Position numbers and translations under genes: made by a program. From contig JAJUGB010000007.1 in assembly GCA_029268595.1 (NCBI GenBank), forward strand, positions 1-39,006: a stretch of 39,006 nucleotides of DNA. The letters run 5' to 3'. The notes under the pieces are model-generated. The model saw only the letters and a program-made list of their open reading frames with translations, was not told the origin of the DNA and did not search any database. Position 1 is the stretch's first letter. The number at the start of each line of letters is the position of its first letter. The stretch comes from Alcaligenaceae bacterium (lineage in GTDB: Bacteria; Pseudomonadota; Gammaproteobacteria; Burkholderiales; Burkholderiaceae_B). Below are positions 24,246-32,397 of this stretch, piece after piece.

Positions 24246-25112
24246 ATGACCAGTTCAGTGTCCAGCGGCGCTCGTGTGCAATGCCCTGTGCAGCAAAGCG
24301 AAGACCAGTACAACCTACGTCAGGCCTTTCCAGACTACCCGCAGGTGTCCGAGCAATGGAAAGCGGCCAGCCTGGCCTTGCGCCAAGCGGTCCAACCCCA
24401 GGTCGACCTGGCCTATGGCCCGCAGCCATTGCAGAAGCTGGACTACTTCTCCAGCGGCAAAGCCGATGCCCCCTTGCTGATCTTTGTACATGGCGGCTAT
24501 TGGCAAGGTGGAGACAAGGCCGATGTGAGCTTCGTGGGCGCCCCATACCTGAAGGCCGGCATAAATGTCGCCTCCATCAATTACTCTTTGGCGCCGGCAG
24601 CGCGTGTCGAGGATATGGTGATCGAAGTACGACAAGCCATTATCTGGCTGGCCGAGCAAGCACAATCCCTGGGTTTTGACGTGAATCGCATCTCGTTGAT
24701 GGGGCATTCGGCCGGCGGCCATCTCGTGTCGTCCATGGTGGCTCAAGGCATGGTCGAAGATGGGCTACCGCCAATTCAGAACGTGTTCGCTGTAAGCGGC
24801 GTGTTTGATCTTCCACCTCTTTTGCCGTCCTCCATCAATAACGCCCTGGCGCTGGACGCCGAGCGAGCAGAGGCACTAAGCCCCATAACGCGCAAGGGGC
24901 CAGAGGCGACCCGCGTTTACACCATTATTGGCGGCGACGAGACCCGACAATTCCACGAGCAATCTGAAGCGCTGGCGCGTGTGTGGAATGTAGTTGAACA
25001 CATCAATGTGCCTAACACGCACCACTTCACCGTGATGAATGTCTTGGGCGACCCGGATTCGCCATACAGTCAGACGGTGGTGCAAGCCATCCTCAGTCCT
25101 GCCCAAGCCTGA
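24246..25112 (+). CDS. Alpha/beta hydrolase, arylformamidase (kynurenine formamidase)-like
   Basis: This 288-residue cytoplasmic serine hydrolase has the oxyanion motif HGGYW at 82-86, nucleophile Ser155 in GHSAGGH, a GGDE aspartate and a C-terminal HHFTVM histidine. This motif set is typical of the eukaryotic-type kynurenine formamidase and related esterases. It may hydrolyse an N-formyl or ester group on an aromatic substrate that feeds the meta pathway. AGGAG lies 8 nt before the ATG at 24246; longer in-frame starts were rejected. bioA begins 11 bp after its stop, so the two may share a transcript. Confidence 0.8.
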   Translation: MTSSVSSGARVQCPVQQSEDQYNLRQAFPDYPQVSEQWKAASLALRQAVQPQVDLAYGPQPLQKLDYFSSGKADAPLLIFVHGGYWQGGDKADVSFVGAPYLKAGINVASINYSLAPAARVEDMVIEVRQAIIWLAEQAQSLGFDVNRISLMGHSAGGHLVSSMVAQGMVEDGLPPIQNVFAVSGVFDLPPLLPSSINNALALDAERAEALSPITRKGPEATRVYTIIGGDETRQFHEQSEALARVWNVVEHINVPNTHHFTVMNVLGDPDSPYSQTVVQAILSPAQA

Positions 25113-25123
25113 TCGGGTGCGGT

Positions 25124-26482
25124 ATGACGGTGAGGGATTTCGCACAAGGTCCTGTCGCCCAAGATTGGGTGGATCGAAGCTTGCGCAGCGTATGGCATCC
25201 GTGCACACAGATGCAACATCACGAGTCCTTGCCGTTGGTGGCTATAAGCCGGGGGCAGGGCGCATGGCTGTTTGACCACGACGGCGGTCGCTACCTCGAT
25301 GCGATCAGTTCCTGGTGGGTTAATGTTCTGGGCCATGCGAACCCGCGCATTAACGCCCAGTTGAAAGCTCAGCTCGATCAGCTGGAGCACGTCATGCTCG
25401 CCGGTTTTACTCACGAGCCCGTGGTTGCGTTGTCCGAGAAACTGAGCGAACTGACAGATCAAACGCTGGGGCACTGTTTCTATGCTTCGGATGGGGCATC
25501 GGCAGTAGAAATCGCGCTCAAGATGAGCTTTCATTTCTGGCGCAATAGTGGCCGAGCCCAGAAGCAGGAATTCGTTTGCCTCCAGGGCAGCTATCACGGT
25601 GAGACCTTGGGCGCGCTTGCCGTCACCGATGTCCAGTTATTTCGTGATGCTTATGGGCCACTGTTGAATCGCGCTCATGTGGCCGCTACGCCGGATGCCC
25701 GGAGTGCGCAGCCTCATGAAAGTGCCGCCGAGGTCGCGCTGCGGGCAGCAGCCCAGGTGGAGACCTTGCTGCAAGAACGGGCGGGACACATCGCGGCGGT
25801 CATTGTCGAGCCCTTGGTGCAATGCGCGACGGGCATGGCCATGTATGACGCTGTCTATCTTCAACGGTTGCGCCAGCTATGCGATCAATACCAGGTGCAC
25901 TTGATTGCAGATGAAATCGCGGTGGGATGTGGACGCACCGGCACCTTCTTTGCGTGCGAGCAAGCCGGCATCTGGCCCGACTTCATTTGCCTTTCCAAGG
26001 GCATTAGCGGGGGGTACCTGCCCCTGTCGCTCGTGATGACCCGCGACGAAATCTATCAGGGCTTTTATAGCAGTGATGTGAGCCGAGGCTTTCTGCACTC
26101 GCACTCGTACACGGGAAACCCGCTGGCGTGTCGGGCGGCGTTGGCTACTTTGCAGATTTTCGAAGAAGACAACGTGCTGGCGCAGAATCAGGATCGTGCG
26201 AAGAGACTTAGCGAGGCATTGAAGCCCTTGGCCCAGCATGAGCGCGTCCAGCACTTTCGCCATAAAGGGATGATCTGGGCTTTTGACGTAGAAGTTGAAA
26301 AGCCCATGGAGGCGGAGTTTGCCAGACGTTGCTTCATGCGTGGACTAGAGCATGAAATTTTGCTGCGGCCCATAGGGACATCGGTTTATTTGATGCCGCC
26401 TTACTGCCTCGATGAAGAAGAAACGCAGCATTTGGCCGACTCCACATTAGCTGTCGTCGAGCAGGTGCTGGATGGGCGCTGA
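25124..26482 (+). CDS. bioA: Adenosylmethionine-8-amino-7-oxononanoate aminotransferase
   Basis: This 452-residue PLP enzyme makes 7,8-diaminopelargonate from KAPA using S-adenosylmethionine as amino donor, the third-last step of biotin synthesis. Diagnostic parts are WHPCTQMQ near the N-terminus, SSWWVNVLGHANP, YASDGASAVEIALKM, DEIAVGCGRTG and the PLP lysine in CLSKGISGGYLP. The gene overlaps bioF by 11 bp. BioB, BioC and BioH are not in the window. Confidence 0.95.
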   Translation: MTVRDFAQGPVAQDWVDRSLRSVWHPCTQMQHHESLPLVAISRGQGAWLFDHDGGRYLDAISSWWVNVLGHANPRINAQLKAQLDQLEHVMLAGFTHEPVVALSEKLSELTDQTLGHCFYASDGASAVEIALKMSFHFWRNSGRAQKQEFVCLQGSYHGETLGALAVTDVQLFRDAYGPLLNRAHVAATPDARSAQPHESAAEVALRAAAQVETLLQERAGHIAAVIVEPLVQCATGMAMYDAVYLQRLRQLCDQYQVHLIADEIAVGCGRTGTFFACEQAGIWPDFICLSKGISGGYLPLSLVMTRDEIYQGFYSSDVSRGFLHSHSYTGNPLACRAALATLQIFEEDNVLAQNQDRAKRLSEALKPLAQHERVQHFRHKGMIWAFDVEVEKPMEAEFARRCFMRGLEHEILLRPIGTSVYLMPPYCLDEEETQHLADSTLAVVEQVLDGR

Positions 26483-27674
26483 TTCACTTTTGTCTGACGT
26501 GCAGCAGAGCCTGGATCTGCTACGAGACCAGCAGTTGCTGCGATCGCGTCGCGAGGTCGACAGTCCGTGTTCACCCCATGTGCTTGTAAACGGCCGCGAC
26601 ATGCTGGCCTTTTGCAGCAATGATTACCTTGGCTTGGCCGCGCATCCGCTTGTGATTGACGCCTTGGCAGAAGGTGCGCGGATCTATGGAGCCGGAAGCG
26701 GCGCCTCACACATGGTCAGCGGACACTCGCGGGCGCATGTCTTACTTGAGGAGCGCCTGGCCGGGTTTCTTTCGCCTCACGTGCCCAGTGCACGTTCTTT
26801 GTCTTTTTCCACTGGTTATATGGCCAATCTGGCCATCCTGTCGGGACTGACGGCATTGAAGGGCGCGGATCACACGGCGGTATTTTCCGAAGAGCTCAAT
26901 CATGCGTCACTGATAGATGGTATGCGCCTGGCTCGGGGGGCGGTCACTGTGTATCCGCACCGCGATACGCGTACACTGGAGCGTCAATTGGCCCAGTGCA
27001 CTGCACGTACCCGTCTGGTGGTGACCGATAGCGTCTTCAGTATGGACGGAGACGTAGCGCCGTTAGACCGGTTACTGTCTCTATGCCAGCGCTACGACGC
27101 TTGGCTCATCGTTGATGACGCACACGGCTTCGGCGTACTGGGTGGCTCCGGACGGGGCGCGCTTGAACACTTTGGTTTGCGGTCCGAGCGTCTTATATAT
27201 ATGGGCACTCTGGGTAAGGCGGCTGGGGTAGCGGGGGCCTTTGTCTGCGCCCACGATCTTGTTATTGAATGGTTGGTGCAAAGGGCCCGTCCATATATTT
27301 ACACGACGGCCGCTTCACCAGCACTGGCACACGCCTTACTAAGTAGTATTCAGCTGATTGAGGGGGCGGAAGGCCGTCGGCGACGCGCACATCTAGCGCA
27401 GTTGGTGAAGCAATTTCGCGAAGGGCTCAGGCTTAGTTCGTGGAAGTTGGTGGCTTCCGATACGGCCATCCAACCCATTGTTGTCGGAAGCAACGAGCAG
27501 GCGCTGCGGGTGTCCATGGCGCTAGAGCAACAGGGACTTTGGGTGCCAGCCATCCGTCCGCCCACTGTTGCAGAAGGTACGGCTCGGCTACGGGTTACTT
27601 TGTCTGCCGGCCATACAGGGCAGCAGGTTCAGACTTTGGTCGATGCCATCAATCACTTGCAGGCTTCTTTATGA
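26472..27674 (+). CDS. bioF: 8-amino-7-oxononanoate synthase
   Basis: This 400-residue PLP enzyme of the alpha-oxoamine synthase family condenses alanine with pimeloyl-ACP or -CoA. It shows CSNDYLGLAAHP, GSGASHMVSGHSRAH, DDAHGFGVLG and the PLP lysine in MGTLGKAAGVAG. It overlaps bioA at its start and bioD at its stop (ATGA), so the three genes form one coupled unit. Confidence 0.95.
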   Translation: MGADSLLSDVQQSLDLLRDQQLLRSRREVDSPCSPHVLVNGRDMLAFCSNDYLGLAAHPLVIDALAEGARIYGAGSGASHMVSGHSRAHVLLEERLAGFLSPHVPSARSLSFSTGYMANLAILSGLTALKGADHTAVFSEELNHASLIDGMRLARGAVTVYPHRDTRTLERQLAQCTARTRLVVTDSVFSMDGDVAPLDRLLSLCQRYDAWLIVDDAHGFGVLGGSGRGALEHFGLRSERLIYMGTLGKAAGVAGAFVCAHDLVIEWLVQRARPYIYTTAASPALAHALLSSIQLIEGAEGRRRRAHLAQLVKQFREGLRLSSWKLVASDTAIQPIVVGSNEQALRVSMALEQQGLWVPAIRPPTVAEGTARLRVTLSAGHTGQQVQTLVDAINHLQASL

Positions 27675-28438
27675 CGCTGCCATCTTCCACAGTGCGTGAA
27701 TCGTCGTTGGCCCAGGCCGAAAAGCCGGCCGATGCGGACGCTTTCGGCTGCTTCGTCACCGGGACGGATACGGAAAAAGGTAAAACCCAGGTTAGCAGCG
27801 CTTTACTCATAGCCTGGGGGCGCCGTGGGTTGCGCACTGTAGGGATGAAGCCGGTGGCCGCCGGCACCGAACACCATGGCGATTCCAAGGTAAACGAAGA
27901 CGTCGAGTGCCTGAAAGCCGCCTCTACTGTACAGGCGCCGCCAGAATGGGTCTCACCCTATTTATGGGACGACCCTATCGCTCCGCACATCGCCGCACGC
28001 CAAGCCGGTGTGCAAATGGACCCTCAAGTCATAGTAAGGGCCTGTCGAGCACTTTTCCAGAGGGCCGATGTGGTGGTCGTGGAAGGGGTTGGCGGGTTCT
28101 GCGTGCCCTTATCGGATTCGGTCAATATGGCGGACGTTGCCAGGCAACTGAACTTGCCCGTAGTGCTGGTTGTGGGGCTCCGATTGGGCTGCATCAACCA
28201 TGCGCTACTCACAAACGAAGCCATTGCCGCTCGGGGCTTGCGGTTGGCCGGCTGGGTGGCCAATACGGTCGATCAGCATATGCCTTATATGGCTGAAAAC
28301 ATCGCGACGCTGGCAGCGGCTTTGCCGGCTCCTTTGCTCGGTCATATTCCTCGGCTCGGATCACGTGAAAAGCACGAGGCGGCCGACTATCTGGACCTTA
28401 GCCTCGTACCCGAGTGGCGCACATATTTAAGCGATTAG
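27671..28438 (+). CDS. bioD: Dethiobiotin synthetase
   Basis: This 255-residue ATP-dependent carboxylase closes the ureido ring of dethiobiotin. The P-loop is GTDTEKGKT (the family usually has GTDTEVGKT), followed by KPVAAG and VEGVGGFCVPL. The start at 27671 forms an ATGA overlap with the bioF stop. A longer in-frame start at 27440 lies inside bioF. The first 25 residues before the P-loop strand are a little longer than usual. Confidence 0.95.
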   Translation: MTLPSSTVRESSLAQAEKPADADAFGCFVTGTDTEKGKTQVSSALLIAWGRRGLRTVGMKPVAAGTEHHGDSKVNEDVECLKAASTVQAPPEWVSPYLWDDPIAPHIAARQAGVQMDPQVIVRACRALFQRADVVVVEGVGGFCVPLSDSVNMADVARQLNLPVVLVVGLRLGCINHALLTNEAIAARGLRLAGWVANTVDQHMPYMAENIATLAAALPAPLLGHIPRLGSREKHEAADYLDLSLVPEWRTYLSD

Positions 28439-28544
28439 CGAAGCGACATACTTGCTAGACTATGCCCAAAGAGGGCAGCGGCGCCGTATTCGATCCGGCT
28501 TTCCAAGGCGCGCCGGCCCAGAACATCATCTAGGAGTCAGTGTC

Positions 28545-30110
28545 GTGGGCAATGCCAATCTTTACGCTTTACTGGAAACAGGCTTTCCTGCTGATCGCAG
28601 CGCGGTAGCCATTGAAACGCCGCAGCGCAGCTATACCTGGGACGATGTAGACCGCCTGTCGGCACAATATGCGAACTTATTGGCCAATTTGGAAATGCCC
28701 GCACAGGCGCGCGTTGCGGTTCAGGTGGAAAAATCACCTGAAGCGCTCATGCTTTATCTCGGCACGCTGAGGGCTGGCCTTATCTATCTTCCCCTCAATA
28801 CCGCTTATCGGGAAGCGGAAATAGAGTATTTCCTGAACGACGCACAGCCTGCGGTGGTTTTCTGTACCAGCAATAACCACGAATGGGTGCAGCGGCTGGC
28901 GACAGAGGCAGGCGCTTCGTATGTGTACACCCTGGACGAGGACGGTTCCGGTAGTGCGGCCGATATGGCGGCAAAGCAGCCCGACCAGTTTCACACCAGC
29001 CACAATCAGCAGGACGACCTGGCGGCCATCTTGTACACCTCGGGAACCACCGGGCGCAGCAAAGGTGCGATGCTTTCTCATGGAAACCTTGGCTCAAATG
29101 CTCAAGTCCTGCATGAGTACTGGGGTTGGCAAAACACCGACGTCCTGCTGCACATGTTGCCCATTTTCCATGTTCACGGCCTCTTTGTCGCCGCTCATGG
29201 GGCCTTGCTGGCAGGAGCACGAATGATCTGGCTGCCCAAGCTCGACATCGATCAAGCTCTGCACTATTTGCCGCAATGCACGGTCATGATGGGGGTACCC
29301 ACTTATTATGTGCGCTTACTGGCCGACCCTCGTTTCACTCGTGAGGTCTGTGCAAATATGCGACTGTTCGTCTCGGGGTCGGCGCCCTTGCTTCCCGACA
29401 CGTTCAACGAATTCCGAGAGCGGACGGGCCACACCATCCTTGAGCGGTACGGCATGAGCGAGACTGTCATGCTCACATCCAACCCCTATCTTGCTGAGCA
29501 CGGAGAGCGCATTGCCGGGACCGTCGGGCGGCCCCTGCCAGGCGTCGGAGTACGCGTAGTAGATGAACAAGACAAAGAGTTGGGCGTGGGTGAAATCGGC
29601 AACGTGCAAGTCCGAGGCCCTAACGTTTTCTGCGGCTACTGGCGCATGCCGGATAAGACCCGGCAGGAATTCACCGAAGACGGGTGGTTCCGTACCGGCG
29701 ATATGGGGGTATGGGGCGCCGTAAAGACCGAGAGCAGTGGCAAAGCAAGTGTCGCCAACACAGTGCCGGACGATTACTTGTCCATCGTCGGCCGCAGTAA
29801 AGACTTGATCATTACCGGCGGCTATAACGTCTACCCGAAAGAAATCGAATCTGTCATCGATCAGATGCCTGGCGTCGCCGAATCGGCCGTCATCGGCATT
29901 CCTCATCCCGATTTCGGGGAAGCGGTGGTGGCTGTCATTGTGCCCAGAGACGGCGCCGAGATCCATCCCCCTTCAGTACAGGCGCAGCTGAAGACGCAGG
30001 TGGCCAACTTTAAAGTGCCCAAGCGCGTGTACGTGGTGGACCATCTGCCCCGCAACACCATGGGCAAGGTGCAGAAGAATGTGCTGCGCGATACGTATAA
30101 AGAGCTTTAG
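28545..30110 (+). CDS. Malonyl-CoA synthetase-like acyl-CoA ligase (MatB type)
   Basis: This 521-residue ANL-superfamily ligase has VAVQVEKSPEALMLYLGTLRAG, the P-loop YTSGTTGRSKGAMLSHGN, HVHGLFVAAHGAL, the adenylation motif ERYGMSET, GWFRTGDMG and C-terminal lysine in NTMGKVQKNVL. These fit MatB-type malonate:CoA ligases. An insertion of about 15 residues (VKTESSGKASVANTV) follows the GDMG motif. The start is GTG at 28545, with AGGAG 8 nt upstream; an in-frame TTG at 28452 has no such site. It lies 106 bp after bioD in the same direction. It could supply malonyl-CoA, the starter for biotin precursor synthesis, or activate another dicarboxylate. Confidence 0.85.
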   Translation: MGNANLYALLETGFPADRSAVAIETPQRSYTWDDVDRLSAQYANLLANLEMPAQARVAVQVEKSPEALMLYLGTLRAGLIYLPLNTAYREAEIEYFLNDAQPAVVFCTSNNHEWVQRLATEAGASYVYTLDEDGSGSAADMAAKQPDQFHTSHNQQDDLAAILYTSGTTGRSKGAMLSHGNLGSNAQVLHEYWGWQNTDVLLHMLPIFHVHGLFVAAHGALLAGARMIWLPKLDIDQALHYLPQCTVMMGVPTYYVRLLADPRFTREVCANMRLFVSGSAPLLPDTFNEFRERTGHTILERYGMSETVMLTSNPYLAEHGERIAGTVGRPLPGVGVRVVDEQDKELGVGEIGNVQVRGPNVFCGYWRMPDKTRQEFTEDGWFRTGDMGVWGAVKTESSGKASVANTVPDDYLSIVGRSKDLIITGGYNVYPKEIESVIDQMPGVAESAVIGIPHPDFGEAVVAVIVPRDGAEIHPPSVQAQLKTQVANFKVPKRVYVVDHLPRNTMGKVQKNVLRDTYKEL

Positions 30111-30237
30111 GGCCAGGTGCCTTGAGGTCGGATAATGCTTCCGAGAATGCAGCTTTACAGTCGGAAGTAGCATTAAGGCCAGTGACGTAACCAGCGGCGA
30201 CCCAGAGTTTACTCATGTGGCGCCAATCCGCTGCACA

Positions 30238-30264
30238 AGAAAAAAGCCCGCTTGGAAAGCGGGC
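30238..30264 (-). terminator. Rho-independent terminator for a minus-strand transcript
   Basis: Read on the minus strand, GCCCGCTT and AAGCGGGC form an 8-bp stem with a 3-nt loop, followed by six T. On the plus strand no T run follows the stem, so it does not suit the ligase gene. No minus-strand protein gene is evident upstream of it, which suggests an unrecognised small RNA, or a bidirectional role. Confidence 0.65.
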
Positions 30265-30365
30265 GAATACTGCGGTCATTGGTGTCGGTGAAACCGTTAC
30301 TACAAAGAATTTTAGCCGTTTTGCAGCGAGAAGAGAACAAGTTCGGTGCGCTCCAAGGCATTGGC

Positions 30366-30396
30366 ACGCTCATGCTCTGGGTACGCTCATGCTCTG
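30366..30396. repeat. Two tandem copies of a 14-bp sequence
   Basis: ACGCTCATGCTCTG occurs at 30366-30379 and 30383-30396, separated by 3 bp. It may be a short duplication or a paired binding site upstream of cspA. Confidence 0.7.
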
Positions 30397-30497
30397 CAGT
30401 TGAATATATATTATTTAGTAACAAGGCTGGCCCTTTCGAGCCTTGGCGCCCATAGTGGGGGTGGGGATATCTTTCCCTTCTACTATTAGGATATACA

Positions 30498-30707
30498 TTG
30501 AAAACAGAAATCGGTATTGTGAAATGGTTTAACAACGACAAAGGATTCGGATTCATCATGCCTGAGTCCGGCGGAAAAGACCTTTTCGCACATTACAGCG
30601 ACATTCAAGGCGCGGGCCACAAAAGCCTGGACGAAAACCAGCGCGTTTCGTTCGTAGCCGCTCAAGGTCAAAAAGGCCCGCAAGCCACCATGATTCAAGT
30701 GCTTTAA
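30498..30707 (+). CDS. CspA-family cold shock protein
   Basis: This 69-residue single OB-fold nucleic-acid chaperone has both RNA-binding motifs: [12 protein letters not shown] at 9-20 and the [10 protein letters not shown] (RNP2-like) strand near 29-38. It helps transcription and translation by melting RNA structure. The start is a TTG at 30498 with AGGA about 7 nt upstream; no ATG precedes the conserved N-terminus. A weak start on an abundant protein suggests control through the long leader, as in other csp genes. Confidence 0.93.
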   Translation: MKTEIGIVKWFNNDKGFGFIMPESGGKDLFAHYSDIQGAGHKSLDENQRVSFVAAQGQKGPQATMIQVL

Positions 30708-30713
30708 TTACTC

Positions 30714-30733
30714 TGCTCGCGCTTACGCGAGCA
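30714..30733 (+). terminator. Hairpin just after cspA
   Basis: TGCTCGCG and CGCGAGCA form an 8-bp stem with a 4-nt loop (CTTA) 6 bp after the cspA stop. It has no T run and probably stabilises the 3' end or works with the next hairpin. Confidence 0.5.
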
Positions 30734-30745
30734 TAGAGTGATGCC

Positions 30746-30790
30746 AATGGCCAGACCCTTTGAGACATTGGGCCTGGCCATTTCATTTCT
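30746..30790 (+). terminator. Probable Rho-independent terminator of cspA
   Basis: AATGGCCAG at 30746-30754 pairs with CTGGCCATT at 30774-30782, and CCC/GGG pairs inside after one mismatch. A T-rich tract follows. Confidence 0.65.
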
Positions 30791-31291
30791 TGGTCGTGGA
30801 TGCAGTTTGCGCATAGGCGCGTTCAATACGGCAGACCTGGAAAAGTGTGCTTCAGCTGCTGTACGAGTCGCTTTCGCAGTAGATTTGTACGGCGCTTCCG
30901 GGTGTCTTCATCTGCCGGGGATGGGGGGTTGGGGGGAAGGTTCATATTGCAGCCTTGGCCCATTAAAGGGTGGCCGGGGTAGGGTTGAGTGGTCATATGG
31001 CGTCCTGCTCGCCAGCCGGAGACGATCCCGTGCAGCTGACTATTATTGTTGTCACATAGCCAGCATACGCGACGCTTGCTTGTTCTCCTAATCATCAAGT
31101 GAAAGCAATCAAGACGGTGCTGCCGGCGACTTATATAGTTCGGCCGCACCCGCCATCTGATACCGGCTATTCCCCACGGTCCCTGTCACCTGATACCAGA
31201 CAAACGCAGATTCAGGCCTGGGAATTGCTATAGACCGGCTGCTACGCGCAGCCAAATGGCACGCTGCCATTCCCCTTGTACGGAGATCGTC
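30791..31291. other. Intergenic region between cspA and the DUF378 gene
   Basis: No credible gene is seen. Frames across it are low in conserved-looking content and run through the cspA terminator. A small perfect hairpin (AATGGCA/TGCCATT at 31255-31271) lies just before the DUF378 ribosome site and could affect its translation. Confidence 0.4.
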
Positions 31292-31552
31292 ATGGCCAGG
31301 AACTCCCCAAATACTTCTACGTCGGCTCACGCAGTTTCGACTCGACCGTTATCAGTCCTTGACTGGGTGGCGCTTGTCTTGGTTATCATAGGCGGCCTCA
31401 ACTGGGGGCTTGTTGGCGCCCTGAATTTCAACTTGGTGGCCGCGATATTCGGGGAGGCATCCATATTGACCCGACTCATCTACGTTTTGGTGGGTCTGTC
31501 GGCGCTTTACATGATCTACTTCGCGTCGCGTTCAGGATCTCGCACAGTTTGA
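31292..31552 (+). CDS. DUF378 small membrane protein
   Basis: This 86-residue protein has two membrane helices. The family signature VLDWVALVLVIIGGLNWGLVGA is followed by NLVAAIFG and a second helix, LIYVLVGLSALYMIYF. The function of the family is unknown. The start at 31292 is preferred (CGGAGA 5 nt upstream); an in-frame ATG at 31256 lies before that ribosome site. The N-terminal 20 residues are Ser/Thr-rich and probably outside the membrane. Confidence 0.85.
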   Translation: MARNSPNTSTSAHAVSTRPLSVLDWVALVLVIIGGLNWGLVGALNFNLVAAIFGEASILTRLIYVLVGLSALYMIYFASRSGSRTV

Positions 31553-31732
31553 CGTTTTGAGGTTTTGAATTGCGCGGAGTTCCAGCTCGCGGCGGTGGAC
31601 TTCGTTTGTACCAAGTCGGCCTAGAGCCCCAAAAGAGCGGGCAAAGTGATCTTCCCCGAAGTCGTGCATGGCGATCGGGCGCGTCCCTGGCGTCACGTCG
31701 TATTCCAGCCCGTCGTCCAAAATCTGTGTCAT
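31532..31732 (-). CDS. Possible small protein coupled to the upstream ORF
   Basis: This 66-residue frame starts at an ATG that overlaps the stop of the preceding minus-strand frame (ATGA). No family is recognised; it is charged and soluble in character (FGEDHFARSFGAL, EVHRRELELRAIQN). It overlaps the 3' end of the DUF378 gene by 21 bp. It could be a real second gene, or the rest of a frameshifted longer protein. Confidence 0.3.
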   Translation of the reverse strand: MTQILDDGLEYDVTPGTRPIAMHDFGEDHFARSFGALGRLGTNEVHRRELELRAIQNLKTSNCARS

Positions 31733-32106
31733 CGGCCAGTTGAAGTTTTTGTTGTAGTCGATGATTTCTCTAGCCTGCCTGATTCATCCGCACATTGGCT
31801 CTCCCCAAAGGGGATATGCCAGCCTTGATAGTACCGACGCCCTTCGATTTCCTCAAAGCCTAAAAGCATCATGCCGCCATATTCGGTGGCAAGCGTGAGA
31901 ATCTGCGGATCGTTCAAAGCCGGGATGGGTGAGGGCGCGGGAGTGGCGCCGGCGTGTCTTGCACGCCAGACGATCCACTGCTCCACATACCAGCGCGTGG
32001 TCTGGCTGCAAACCGTTTCCACGGCGATGGGGCCCGGCGCCGTGACTCGGTCGACTGGGCGCAACGGTTGACCGAGGCGGTGGGTGTGGGTGATAGTGAC
32101 TTGCAT
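31729..32106 (-). CDS. Uncharacterised protein behind a LexA box
   Basis: This 125-residue protein of unknown family begins MQVTITHTHRLGQPLRPVDR. A middle part rich in aromatic residues (RWYVEQWIVWRARHAG, MMLLGFEEIEGRRYYQGWHIP) looks like a folded domain. The tail is Ser/Thr/Lys-rich. No signal peptide or membrane helix is visible. There is no Shine-Dalgarno sequence: the ATG is only 6 bp from a strong LexA-type site, so the mRNA may be leaderless. It would be SOS-induced if the site works. A damage-response role is inference from the site alone. Confidence 0.45.
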   Translation of the reverse strand: MQVTITHTHRLGQPLRPVDRVTAPGPIAVETVCSQTTRWYVEQWIVWRARHAGATPAPSPIPALNDPQILTLATEYGGMMLLGFEEIEGRRYYQGWHIPFGESQCADESGRLEKSSTTTKTSTGR

Positions 32107-32112
32107 GACAAA

Positions 32113-32132
32113 TACTGGTTTTATGCACAGTA
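32113..32132 (-). promoter_or_regulatory. LexA box
   Basis: On the minus strand the site reads TACTGTGCATAAAACCAGTA. It has the CTG-N10-CAG core with TA flanks on both sides, and 15 of 20 positions match the gammaproteobacterial consensus TACTGTATATATATACAGTA. It lies between the tRNA-His terminator and the start of the minus-strand ORF at 32106. Confidence 0.65.
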
Positions 32133-32142
32133 TTCTAGACGC

Positions 32143-32166
32143 AAAAAAGCCCGCTCGGTTGCGGGC
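32143..32166 (-). terminator. Rho-independent terminator of tRNA-His
   Basis: On the minus strand GCCCGC and GCGGGC form a 6-bp stem with a 6-nt loop, followed by six T. It lies about 90 bp downstream of the tRNA-His 3' end. Confidence 0.85.
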
Positions 32167-32253
32167 TTGTGTTCTCTAATTTCTTTTTTCGTTCTCTATT
32201 TCACAACATGGAAAATCATCGGTTCGCTAACTCTATGACTTTCCTGTAAATTC

Positions 32254-32330
32254 TGGGGTGACCGATGGGACTCGAACCCACGACAACCGGAATCACAATC
32301 CGGGACTCTACCAACTGAGCTACGGTCACC
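32254..32330 (-). tRNA. tRNA-His (anticodon GTG)
   Basis: The gene is read on the minus strand from 32330. It has the extra 5' G of tRNA-His paired to C73, acceptor GTGACCG/CGGTCAC, D arm GCTCAGTTGGTAGAGT, anticodon stem CCGGA/TCCGG with loop TTGTGAT, T arm GGGTTCGAGTCCC, and an encoded CCA at 32256-32254. It is divergent from the cardiolipin synthase gene. Confidence 0.97.
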
Positions 32331-32397
32331 GCTGTTTAATCTGGCCTGAGCCAGAAAAAAAAGTATTCTAACACGAAAATAATTTGATTCTTTTCCT

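Larger units (their letters stand above)
30111..30497. other. Intergenic region between the ligase and cspA
   Basis: No protein gene is supported. It holds the minus-strand terminator (30238-30264), a two-copy direct repeat (30366-30396) and an AT-rich stretch (about 30402-30420) that could carry promoters. A cspA-type 5' leader probably occupies the right end. Confidence 0.5.

Noticed and set aside
24041-24313. 91-residue N-terminal extension of the Rieske oxygenase
   Set aside because: The extension covers the divergent promoter spacer and the hydrolase start. The family N-terminus (MPYLREAWYLAAW) begins at 24040 with a good ribosome site.
27440-27670. Longer N-terminus for BioD
   Set aside because: The extra 77 codons lie within bioF in another frame. 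The ATG at 27671 forms the expected overlap and gives a normal length.
30738-31091. 117-codon plus-strand ORF after cspA
   Set aside because: It begins inside the cspA hairpin/terminator region and shows no protein-like pattern.
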